NCBI GenBank assembly: GCA_009602725.1
Contig: WELB01000002.1
Span: 624,710-643,282 of the forward strand
Direction: 5' to 3'
Source: Spirogloea muscicola
Lineage: Eukaryota; Streptophyta; Zygnematophyceae; Spirogloeales; Spirogloeaceae
Length of the DNA: 18,573 bases
In this document: positions 7,984 to 17,820 of the stretch, piece after piece
How positions within the stretch are numbered: position 1 is the stretch's first letter
Layout of the letters: each line of letters opens with the position of its first letter
Notes under the pieces: generated by a model
Database searches by the model: none
What the model saw: the letters and a program-made list of their open reading frames with translations, nothing else
What the model was told of the DNA's origin: nothing
Program-made: the position numbers and the translations under genes

Positions 7984-10900
7984 TCAGGCACTGAAGTCGT
8001 GGCAACAGATCACGTTGTTGGTGCCATCAATCACCAGCTGGGAGACATCGAATTGGGCGGAACCAATGTAGGCTGCACACAGGAATTCACACTTCACTCC
8101 TGCCTTATTGAGCTCCCTGGGTAATTCTTGTCTCCATTGTTACTGAGGCAATCAAGTACCAGCACTCTCATAAGAAGCACACAGAGGGTCATGCAGGTCA
8201 TGGATAACGTATGAAGCTCTTAGGTTTCTTAGACCAAAGTGACAAATGTCGGGCTCACCAGTGTGACCCCAGATGCTGTACCAGCTCTCCCCAGAGTCCA
8301 CGTCCCAGACGCGCACACTGCCATCTCGGGACGCCGTCACCAACTTGTCTCCATCAAATTGAAGGCTCACAATTGGTGCCTGCGGCATTGGATGGCACCT
8401 GTAAGTTGACCCTGTTAGCTGACCCTGTACACTACATGCAGGCTGAGCCTGGCCACATGTCACATACTCAAATCATGCAGATCCCAATATCCATGTGGAA
8501 GTTCCTGGTAAGTATATGCTTGGCCTTTCAGGGAGCGGAGATTTTCAGATTCACTGGACTGACGAAAAGTTAGTACTCTATTACACAGGCCAAATGGCCC
8601 AGGCTTGTGCGAGCCAATGCCAAGCGATCCAACAAGTTTCACCCTACCGTGTGGCCTCTGAATACCATGAGGCAGTCGCCGCTCGTGGTGTCCCAGAGGC
8701 GCACAGTTGCATCCAATGAGCCTGTGCAAAGCCTTGATTGTTCCTGGTCAAGCTGCACGCACCAACCAAGCTTGTGAGACCAGGAAGCAGATCCTTGCTA
8801 GACACATCGAAAGTGACCCAAGAGTTTCATAGCAACAGCTGAGGGAAGGACAGATCAGTCCTTTCCTGCGGAAGCAAAACTATTGACTTCAGAAGGAGTC
8901 GGTTACAGCGTCATTACAAAGAATGACTCAAGTGGAATCTTCAAAGGTATTCATGCTCGACAGGGTATTGTGTTATGGAACTGTTGCACTTCTTGTGGTC
9001 GTTGTGAACGCTTGAAGTCATTTGGCAGGCGTGCACCTGCACACAGACCACTGGAAGAGCATGGCCCAGGAAAGTGCGGAGGAGCTTCTGGCCAGACAAC
9101 GAGTAGATCACGACTGTGCCATTGGCCAAGCCGAGCGCCAGAGCTGGGCCGCTCTTGTGGAGGCAGCGCACCGGGTAGCCGACCTGCAGCGTGTAGAGGC
9201 ACTCGCCAATGTCCGCCTGCCAGACCCTGCTACCCTTAACATATCCTCATTAGCGAGTGGAGCTCTCAAAGCCCAGATCTCAAGTACCACAATATGCTGG
9301 CATTGCGGTCAATGACAATGGAAATCGGCAGCTGCTATTTGTGAGCTGAAGGTGGAGCACAAACATGGACTCCGGGCAAGTGCAGTGCGACACCCCAAGA
9401 CCTCATTCAGCTGGCCAGACAAAGTGACCGAGGTCTTAACGGGCACTCTAGACGGGCAAGTCATTCCGTGAATTGGCCAAAGTATGCGTTACCTGACTGT
9501 GCCGTCCTCGGAGCTGCTGAAGACCAGGCTCCCATCCAGCTGCAGGCTGGTCACGCCCCTCGTGTGGCCACTGCAGCGCCACAAATGTGTGTGCTGCGGT
9601 TAGTGACAAGAAAGTCGGAAGCACTCAGGTTAAGTAAGAAACATGGAGCAGCTGTTCACTGAATACCAGATTCTTGTTACACAATACGTTCTAGATACAC
9701 ACATTCGTAGTCCAAGATACAGACTTTAGGGTGGTGATATAAGAAGATTATATGTCAACAGCAGCTCTAGAGCACAAGCATGCATACGACAAAGAAGTTG
9801 TTGCTTAAGACCAAGGCTTCAAGCAGCGCTGTGATGATAGCACCTGAATGAGGTCCCAGGATCACTCCGACCATTGCTCCTCGCCGTGTCCCAGAGAAGG
9901 AATGCAGAAGCCTCAGAGCCTGCAGAGGACACCTGAACTTGATCCTGATCCCTATTTTATGAGATGGTTCTCCAGAGCGGGTTCAAGAAGAGCACTACAG
10001 ACTACTGAATCAATCTACCATGTCTAGTGTTTTTTGCAGGATGCAGTCACAAGAGACCTACTCATGACTTACTGAGATGGAGTACCAGACATAATCACAT
10101 GGAGGTCATAGTACGGCATTGCTGTTGATTAAAAGCACCAACTGCTGCCAGAGCTTGAGAACCGCGGCCAGGCGTACCTGCGACCAGGCGGCTGCCATCA
10201 AAGTCGAGGGCCGTGATCTCAGAGCCATGGCCTTTGTAGCGCCCAAGCTCCCGCCCTGTGGACAGGCTAAAGGTGAAGACTGTCCCGCCAAAGGTGCCAC
10301 ACGCAACTACGTCCCCAGAGAAACGCAGCTTCCTGACCCAGTCCCCCAGGGTCACAGCCACCCTGAGTGATGAAGTGAAAGGATAGTATTACAGTGAGCC
10401 GGGGTAGCAACTTGGGCTCAAGAAGCACAAGTCTGTCTAAGTCTGTGCATCATGACTGTGATGGCTGAACAAGCTGAAGACAAGACTCATGAGCAGGCAC
10501 AGTGAAAGTGTTGACATTTCTCGATATTCTGAGCTGCTTAAGCTGCAGCTGCTTGACCTTCGATCACTGCTCTTGGTGTTAGAGGACTTGGGTACTCATG
10601 GTATACATATGCAAAATCAAGCAGCCTCTCTGACCCACATTTACATCCCAGTCTACTTAAGAGCGTACAGAGGCGATATCTGGTCTGCCAACTGATGTGC
10701 CAACCTGTGCCGGCAATTGCCCACTCGCCAGTTACGCTGCGTTGCCTCAGCGTCCAGCCTTTCTTGGGCCTGCACCACATGGATGCGCTGGGCGAGCACC
10801 TGCATGTCTGGCCCGCCATCTGGCTGGCCAGCCTGCGATGGCAAATTGCCTGTCAACATCCCCGCCTGACTGACCATATGCAGCTAAACGAGGAACAAGA

Positions 10901-12756
10901 GGAGAATGCTGGCGTGAGAGATCCCATCTATTGTCAAGACAATCTGGAAATTTGGGGCTCCAGAATATCAGGCTGGCTCACTGGCTGGCTCTCCTGCTCC
11001 TGCTCCTTGCCACGCAGCTTTGCCTCCTCCTGAAGAAGTCGACCACACACATACGCCAGTGTCCTCTTCTCCTCGTCCACACCATTTAGAACTGTGATGA
11101 GCATGTCGAACTTTCTCACATGCATGAGGCTGTTCAGAAGAATTGACACTTGGAACTTCGGGTCGATGAGAACACCCAGAGCCAGGAGCTCGTCAATCAC
11201 ACGCTTGAACATGTTCAGATGATCGCCTAACTTACTCCCCTCCGCCATCCTCAGATTGAGCAGTTGCCGCTGCGCCATGACGGCCCTTTGCGGACCAGCA
11301 GGCTCGCAGTAGGCCACCAGCTTCCACCACGCCTCCGCAGCGCTTGTAGCCGGCATGACCTGCGTCAGATGATGTTGATCCAGACTGTTGAGAAGGTACG
11401 CCAGCACAACAGCGTCCCGCTCCTCCCACTCCTGGCGAGCTTTGACAGCTGTCTCCGGCCCGGGCATCTCCTCCGAGATGACGCTCCACAGACGATACGC
11501 CCGCAGCGTCACCTCCACCTTGCATCTCCATGTCCGCCAGTCCTGCCCCTCGAACTTCTCGGTGCCGCCTACCAGTCCTCTGATACCATGTAAGAAAGCC
11601 GCGCCCGCCATGGCCTGGCGACGGCGGCGGCTGCGACAGCGGCGGGCGCGGCTTTCTTACATGGTATCAGAGGACTGGTAGGCGGCACCGAGAAGTTCGA
11701 GGGGCAGGACTGGCGGACATGGAGATGCAAGGTGGAGGTGACGCTGCGGGCGTATCGTCTGTGGAGCGTCATCTCGGAGGAGATGCCCTGGCCGGAGACA
11801 GCTGTCAAAGCTCGCCAGGAGTGGGAGGAGCGGGACGCTGTTGTGCTGGCGTACCTTCTCAACAGTCTGGATCAAGCAATATGAAGCTATCAGTCAGCAA
11901 GTATGTTGCAGGGACTGTTGGAAACTGGAGGCCATAGTCTCGCTTCTACTTTCGCTTCTTGCATTCGTTCAATGGATCGTCTGAGAGGGGGGTCCAGGTC
12001 GTTGTCAATTGAGTGTGCACACCTGAGCGCCGGCATCGCTCGAGCTGATGGAGTTAGCTCGATGGCGGCTGTCGTGAGGCCCGGGCGTCGCAGCCGGAGC
12101 AGCTTCCGCAGCAGCCGCCTCGTCATCCTCGGCCTCCTCGCCCGTCTGCGATCCCGCGGCACCGTCATCGCTGCTCCCATTGCCGCCACTTGCGCTGGCG
12201 GCGCACCTGAAAGCTGAGTGCCTTAAGATGGCCCCGTTGGCGCATGGCTGCCGCCTTCGGCATCTTAGAGTCTGCGCCCACAACCAGCTCGACAAGCCAC
12301 ACATGAGCACTGACATGGAGTGTGTCTTGAGTGATAGAGTGGCCAAGAACAAAGGCAAGCACATGAGCAAGCTAATGGCTTCCGCCGCTCGGCCGCAACG
12401 CAAAGCTTCGTCAGCAGCCCGGCCAGCCATCGGCCATGGCACTAAGTTGGCCATTCTTGCCGATGTGGCAGCGCCGGCCTGCAATGGCTGCCTTCTTTAG
12501 CCGCTCTTTTACTATCAGCAGCCGGACTCTCGTCTTGATGCATACCTGGGCGGACGTCGTCCAGGGCCGGCCGGTGCCACCAAAGCATGCGCTCGCGGCG
12601 ACCAGCAGAAGCTCCCGCTGCGCCAATGGCCGGCCTGCCGCCGCCGTCGCCGGTCTGGCTGGCTGTGACGGCGGCGCGAGCTCCGGCGCAGCTCGTTCGG
12701 TAATCAAGGCCGCCGCCGCCTCCACTGCCTGCGCCGCTCGACCAGGCCGCGACCAT
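7984..12756 (-). CDS. putative plastid-targeted seven-bladed WD40-repeat protein (10 exons, 457 aa)
   Basis: Exons are 12756-12546, 12213-12023, 10832-10705, 10362-10178, 9919-9844, 9570-9493, 9226-9037, 8752-8648, 8379-8259 and 8072-7984. Every intron is GT-AG, the phases join without a break, and the total is 1374 nt. The start at 12756 is in strong context (GCCATGG). Residues 1-75 are Ala/Gly/Arg-rich with an FRCAAS motif at 72-77, like a transit-peptide cleavage zone. An acidic linker (80-134) and a helical stretch, VVQAQERLDAEATQRNW, precede the propeller. Blades end in FTFSLSTG, FLLWDTAR, VRVWQADIG, VVIYSLSG, VRLWDTTSG, VRVWDVDSG and VICCHDFSA. WD40 propellers are protein-binding scaffolds; the partner is unknown and I cannot assign an orthologue. 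F-box/WD proteins are an alternative, but no F-box is seen. The propeller model is firm; the first two exons are less certain. Confidence 0.8.
10934..11611 (-). mobile_element. Ty1/copia gag ORF (225 aa), element otherwise missing
   Basis: The uninterrupted ORF matches the copia gag-polypeptide (UBN2-type) pattern. It has KFEGQDWRTWRCKVEVTLRA (residues 19-38), an LLNSLD segment, EAWWKLVAYCE, an RQLLNLRMAEGSKLGDHLNM region and a final LAYVCGRLLQEE. It stops at TGA (10934-10936) before any CCHC zinc knuckle, protease or integrase, so only the front of the element is present. Codons 8-12 overlap TGGTATCAGAG, the usual copia primer-binding site for initiator tRNA-Met. The first dozen residues are therefore LTR/PBS-derived, and the natural start may be elsewhere. 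It is in the same orientation as gene A and inside its intron 2. The lack of stops suggests a recent insertion or preserved coding capacity. Confidence 0.75.
11578..11588 (-). promoter_or_regulatory. copia primer-binding site (minus copy)
   Basis: TGGTATCAGAG on the minus strand is complementary to the 3' end of initiator tRNA-Met, as in most plant copia elements. It directly follows a sequence ending TTACA, as expected after an LTR ending in CA. Confidence 0.65.
11662..11672 (+). promoter_or_regulatory. copia primer-binding site (plus copy)
   Basis: TGGTATCAGAG on the plus strand is the mirror of the copy at 11578-11588. The two sites flank a 73-base TGTAAG...CTTACA segment (11589-11661), which is far too short for a full copia LTR. 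Confidence 0.65.
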
Positions 12757-12845
12757 GGCGCAGCATGCCAGCGAACACGAGATCAGTTATTCTGCAAGGC
12801 TTGAATTCGGCCTCCTTTTCATTTTCATGCGCACCGCGCGCATTT
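12757..12845 (+). repeat. degenerate copy of the 156-bp arm family just upstream of gene A
   Basis: GCAAGGCTTGAATTCGGCCTC, a CTTTTCATTTTCATGCGC segment and ACCGCGCGCATTTCTTCT follow the arm order seen at 1021-1072, with changes. The family-like part covers about 12795-12845, so it begins within about 40 bases of the gene A start codon and probably lies in its 5' UTR or promoter. Confidence 0.5.
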
Positions 12846-13585
12846 CTTCTTGGTTACAGAGTCCTGTCGGCAGCATGAGCGCTGTACACCAGCCCCAGTG
12901 GGAATCAATCTCAAAGCCTGGCCTTCGTGTGTATGTGACTTCTTTACTTGCAGGTAATGGTGGGCGAGGCTTGCGAATGCTGATGTTCAGGTCAAGATGA
13001 GCAGAATCGTGAGTGATTCCATCACATCAGTGAGGCATTCACCTTGGAAGGCATGGCCGAGCTCCACAGACAGTGCATGCTTTTTTGGATGACCAAAACT
13101 AGCTGATTCAAAATTTCCCATTCATCGCTTTCACCTTCTGCGAAGGCTGCATGTTGACCAGCTGCTATGAATTTGGCACTTTGAAGGTAAGCATTCTATG
13201 AATTAGCAAGGTCCAACTCTACTATAACTTCAAATTGCTTCTTGCAGTAGACAAGGTGTTTATCCTGCTGTTCGCCATGATCTTGGACTTGGCCAAGGAT
13301 TGACTTACAGATCATCCCGGTAAGCTTGACAAGCTTGACGTGGACGAAGGTGGCAATGGAACCTCTGCACAACGGTGCCGTGCCATTGACCTCATGTTTA
13401 CTGGAGCATTTCAAAATGGTCCCTTTCAGCAACCTAGAGCTTATTGTCTGCGAAACTCCATTATGGTGGCGATATTCAATACCTAAATGTTCTGTGGGTG
13501 AACAGGTGTGAGCGACACTCAAAGTAAGAGGGAAGGGATAATATTGGTTTAGGCACGGGAGTCAGGACTTGCAGACAACAACTCG
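12846..13585. other. intergenic region between genes B and A
   Basis: No coding gene is supported. A 108-codon minus frame at 13196-13522 has no recognisable domain and probably lies in the gene B 3' UTR. A minus-strand TGTAA (13305-13309) lies about 280 bases past the gene B stop and could be its polyadenylation signal. On the plus strand, intron-like boundaries appear: an acceptor TTACTTGCAG near 12955, a donor GAAG|GTAAGC near 13187 and an acceptor CTTCTTGCAG near 13247. A spliced plus-strand transcript cannot be excluded. Confidence 0.35.
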
Positions 13586-16500
13586 CTAGCGCCGACGAGG
13601 CCGGAATCGCCGCTTGACGCGCAGCGGTCCTCGACGCCGTTGTCGGATACCAGCTCTCCGTGGATGCAGCATGTCCTGGATCATCTGTTCTGCCTGCCTT
13701 TCATTCGTTGCCTGCCAGATTCTCAACTTAAAAGGGTCATTGCGCCTGTCAGGTGCTGCACGTATCAAATTTACATGAAATCCCGGTCTCACTAAAGATG
13801 ACGAGCAGCATGCTGCTGAATAAAGTAATGTTAAGAGTGATTCTTGGTTTAGAGTAGACTTGTCCATACATGCCAAGGCCTGTTTCTCAATGTGATCAAC
13901 CAACAAAGAACGGGCTCATTTATTTGACTTCATTTCTACCAGCAATGCTGCAACTTACAGGTCTGCGAAATGGAAAGCGGAGCGTTCGGATTTCAATCCC
14001 TTCTCGAACTCGTATGTCCAGCCCATAACGATCTACACCAACCATCCAAACCTCCTGCAAGCATAGCATATTTCACCACCTAAGGCACAAGGCAGCTTAT
14101 GATGCAAGACAATGAGAGGAATTCACTACAATTGTGCTGCCTCTGCGTGGAATCTTAGTTTGTGCAACATTCCCACTGCAATGTTAAATGAAAAGACTAC
14201 AGAGCAGAAACAAGAAGCAGATATCAAGCAGCAGTAGCAGCATTGGTAAGTCAGGATTAGCTAAGGATCTCTTGTACATGAGGTATGTGAATGGATGCTG
14301 CAGGCGCTTGTAATGGCTAGACATGCAACAAGAGGAAAGCCAATGGTTGCAAGGGTAACTTATCAGCTCACCTCCACTTGCAAGTCCTTTTCTCTCAAGC
14401 ACAGGGCTGCCATCTCCCTGCGCTTGTGAGTATTGACTACCTCAGCAATAGAGCCCGAAGCATGGGCCATGAGGTCAGGTGATGCTGAGCAAAAGTCTGC
14501 CACGTCGATAGTGTGCTGCCATAGGAACGACACATAGAAGAAGCAGTCAGCACCAAAACTCCGGGTTCCTGGATCAATCAGAAGGTAAGCCAGAACCACA
14601 AACAGCACTACTGATGTGGACAATGTGCCACACTTGTGGGGTCAGTGAACAGCAGATGCACGCCGCACCTGGATACCAGAAACGCTATCAAGCTGGATGG
14701 TCAGTATCTCGAGCTTGTAGAATGATGCTCCGACGCCCTCCCCAAACTCTTCCCAGATCTTGTCTCCATCAAGGTCCTCAGTCTCCGCCGCAAAGACAAA
14801 CTCGCCCCCTTCCACAGCAAGCACCTTCCCCTTATTGGACCGTAACAAATCCTCCAGTGACTTCTTCGGCGTTGCAGGCATCCAGGTAAAGGTTGCCGAC
14901 CCATCTTCTCCCACATCGACCACATAGTCACCTTCCGGAACCTCGACCTCTACCTGTGACGCTGACTTGGCAGCGTCAGCTGTGCTAGCTTCCCCAGACG
15001 AGCAAGCCTGATCCTCAACCTCGGAACAACTGCTTCTATCTGGTTGTGGCTGGTCAGTGCCCAAGCCTACGGCTTGCCTAGCCCTCTCAATCAAGCCCTT
15101 CACGCCAGACAACCCCTCCACTACTTCAGCAACTCCAGAGCTTTCTGCAGTGGACCCTTGCGTTCTGTCTTCCTTTGGCCCTACTCCTAAGGCATTCCTC
15201 GTCCGCCTCCTCAGGTTCTCCCCAGGTGCCCAGCCCTTGCCTCGCTGAGCCCTGCCAGAGATCAACTCTCCCATCCAAACGCCGTTTCTGACGACGCCCT
15301 TTGGTGAGGTCCCCGCTTCCTCCTGCTCCATGTCACTGTTTGCTTGCCTATCAGAATAGTCACTGGGTGCCACCGAGCTGTTGGATGGCTTGGGGATGCT
15401 ATCTGCCTCCTCCACATCAGAGGACTCCTCGTCATCTGTGTCGGGTGCAATGAATCTGTCGTCCCATAGCTCCCGGACATACTCCTCCTCATCAGCCGTG
15501 ACCTTCCTGACAATGCCGCTGATGCTAAGGCGCAGACAGGGGTTGTCAATCTCCTTCGCATAATCGTGTTCAGCGACCTGGTCAGCCAGTGCACCAAGTC
15601 AAAGACTCCGATAGAAATATAGTTGTCAACGTATGCACTGCACCTTCTCAAAAAGCAGACCAAGCCCATCTGCCACGTCTTATGTTTCATGTCTCATCAT
15701 GCATGCAATGTCTCTGATGTTTTGCCGCTAGAGCACAGATGTCCTCCCAAATCAACAAGGAGTGCTGGCCTACATGAGCAAGTCGTGTAGCAAACTCCAT
15801 GGGATGCACCCAATTTAATGTCTCAGGACCTCCCCAACCACCAAGTGACCCCATGGCCTCTGGTGTGATGCTATCATAGAAGCGCTCCACCCCTCCTGGC
15901 AGCATAGCTTCCCACATCTACACCACAAATATGAAGGACAGTCCATGGCTTAGAACAACTATAGGACTTGCTCAAAGGAGGAAGCTTGAAGTCCTGACAG
16001 TATCGACACCAGTGGAAGCACGCCAGCATTCACAAGGCAAGTAGCAGCAGGCGGGACTACTCTGAGGAGCCTGTCATGAAGTTGTACCAGAGTCATGCAG
16101 GATGTAGTGCAACAGTTACCTCACTATCCTCGTACAGAAGATTGCCACTGTCATCGTCATAATCACCAGATGATTCTGAATCAGAATCCTCGTCATCCAC
16201 AACTTCGATCCACCCAACTCCGTCTACCTCCTCTATGAAGTCTGACATCATGACGTCGTCCCACTTGCCAAAATTTACAAGAAGCTGCTTGAGGCAATTA
16301 CACAGTTATTAGGTCAGTTTGTGATCAAGATCCTCACAACACAAACAATCTTTGCAGTCTTGCGCGGTCTATTGCCGTGAATGCTCAAGGCATTATCACC
16401 ATCACATATGACAAAGAGCAAGTTGACGTCTGGTTGGCATGGTAGGAGATAGCCATGCAAAGCCTGGTAATCAGCATAAAATGAGTGCCTACAGTGCAGT

Positions 16501-17820
16501 TCTGGCTCGTTTCTAGATTGCGGAGAAACTCCTCGTCATCGTCCAGTTCAAAGAAGACATCTGCAGAAAAGCGAAGCTCTTATCAGTAAGGTCACACTCA
16601 CAGCTGGAACAAGCAACTTTGAGCGACCTGTATCGCACTCTGAGTGAGGTCCGCATTGAACTGACCTCCATTGTCGGCAACCAAGAAGTTGACGTCCGTT
16701 CCCAGAACAGTAACATCCTCAGGCACCACTGAGTTGAAGATGATGCCTTCCGCATTCACCTGAACATTTTCAGGCCACCCTCAGCCGCTGCGTGCAATCA
16801 AAACGCTGGCAGCTATATCAACCACTGCACCGGTCATGCTTTCAGGCAGACCAACCACCACCTGGTAATGGCAGGTGCGTGGACATGCCACTTACCTCAG
16901 CAATGGTACGGGCTAACTCTGCACTCGACAGTACATGCTCAGTTGCCCGGACTGCCTTGTTCCTCCTGTCCGGCTTGGAAAGCTCCTCGAGAGGATGATA
17001 TCCCAAGGACTTGCGAGACTCAGCTCCGGACCTCGTCTCTGAGAATTCAGCTCTGGCCCCCATGCCTCTCCTTCTGTGCCAGTCCCAGTGACTGTGGCTC
17101 TCTGGACGATGCGCGAGGCGCCGAGGCAGCTCACACAAAAGGCTGCATGATGCCATTGGCTTGCAGCTCAGCAAGGGACTGGCGAGTGATGAAGCTTGTT
17201 GATCAGTCGACGGAAGCAACAGTACACTGGTCAGATGCTTGACCTCCGCTGGTCAAGCTAACAACCAAAGAAATCAAACTCTGAAAGTGAGACTCTTCGC
17301 GTCTCTGCTGCAGCTGCGATGAGGCCACAGTGCGACTACTGCAACTTGATGTCTTGCGGCCAGATATGGCTGCGACAGTGACTCCGCTTCTCCACAGACA
17401 CGGAGAGATGGTGAAGGTAACTTACGCGCAGGCCGCTTTGCCGGCGATCGTAGCGCGTCGACTGCTCGTGCAACCAGCCGAGGAATCTGATCGAAGAGTC
17501 GTCGCCGATGAAGTAGGGGGCGGGTAGCCCCGTCTCAGCGGCAAGGCGCAGGCCTGGTGGACGGCGGCGCCGCCATGGCCTTCTTGCCGGCACCTGGATG
17601 GCGGCTGCTGCGGCAGCGGCAGCGGCTGGCACAGCAAACCTGCGGCCAGACGCGGCAGGCAAGGCAAAAGCGAGCTGAGGCCACGGCAAGGAGCCCCAAG
17701 GCGAGCGGCGGCTGTCGCGGCGGCGCCGCAGAGGCAGGCTCCCGCAGCGCCCCAGCACGGCCTCGTCTCGGCAGGCGCACCTCCGGCATGCCTCAGCGGC
17801 GCCGCAGCGGCGGCCACCAT
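13586..17820 (-). CDS. large DUF2470 protein, putative plastid-targeted (11 exons, 796 aa)
   Basis: Exons are 17820-17426, 17073-16896, 16759-16666, 16560-16493, 16284-16120, 15917-15737, 15678-15644, 15577-14669, 14515-14372, 14054-13959 and 13711-13586 (TAG). All introns are GT-AG, the phases close, and the total is 2391 nt. The start ATG (17820) has G at -3 and +4. Residues 1 to about 125 are Ala/Arg/Ser-rich and transit-like. Marker motifs in order are YHPLEEL (157-163), LARTIAEVNAEG (exon 2/3 junction), an acidic Asp/Glu/Ser tract (about 268-300), HPMEFATRL (338-346), FYKLEI (658-663) and MAHAS (691-695). The DUF2470 core is GVDRYGLDIRV (729-739) and LRFPF (748-752). An Arg-rich tail ends the protein. 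This order matches the Arabidopsis At3g49140-type family, often mislabelled PPR. DUF2470 occurs in heme/FMN-binding-like proteins; the function here is unknown. Exon 7 and the transit-peptide exon are the least certain parts. Confidence 0.82.
15644..15678 (-). other. 35-nt microexon of the DUF2470 gene
   Basis: It encodes VADGLGLLFEK plus a split codon. It is flanked by the two shortest introns of the gene, 58 nt (15736-15679) and 66 nt (15643-15578). Phase 1 in and phase 0 out restore the frame between HPMEFATRL and VAEHDYAKEI. The upstream acceptor (CATAAG|AC) is weak, so exact ends may differ. Confidence 0.5.

Larger units (their letters stand above)
11376..11874. repeat. large near-perfect palindrome made of two head-to-head copia 5' ends
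   Basis: The arms 11376-11609 and 11641-11874 (234 bp each) are reverse complements in exact register (paired positions sum to 23250), around a 31-base spacer. I found one mismatch, 11461 against 11789. Each arm carries an LTR-like CTTTCTTACA end, the TGGTATCAGAG primer-binding site, then gag codons to about residue 79. The left arm continues into the rest of gag; the right copy is cut off at 11874. Confidence 0.9.
10833..12022 (-). other. enlarged intron 2 of gene A with copia-derived insert
   Basis: The donor is CAG|GTGTGC and the acceptor is TCGCAG|GCTGG, both phase 0. The length is 1190 nt, against 186-342 nt for the other eight introns. Subtracting the copia-derived block (about 10934-11874, 941 bp) leaves about 250 nt, the normal size here. 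This supports an insertion into a pre-existing intron. Confidence 0.65.

Noticed and set aside
11388-11862. Mirror-image frames on both strands across the palindrome
   Set aside because: They are by-products of the inverted repeat. Only the minus gag frame has family motifs.
11890-12022. Possible extra exon (frame reading IERMQEAKVEARLW) in intron 2 of gene A
   Set aside because: The exon 2 and exon 3 boundaries already join in phase 0, and no flanking splice pair keeps the frame.
13196-13522. Minus-strand frame of 108 codons downstream of gene B
   Set aside because: No recognisable motif, no splice link to gene A or B, and a position fitting a 3' UTR.
15737-15775. Alternative donor CAT|GTAGGC for exon 6 of gene B
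   Set aside because: It gives phase 0 at the join, which cannot be matched to an acceptor that keeps the VADGLG frame leading into exon 8.
17336-17758. Minus-strand frame of 140 codons at the start of gene B
   Set aside because: It begins with GTG, not ATG, and its phase at the 17426 donor does not fit the exon 2 acceptor at 17073. The ATG frame from 17820 does fit.
13586-17820. PPR annotation for gene B
   Set aside because: I see no 35-residue helical repeats. The conserved C-terminal motifs are DUF2470-like.
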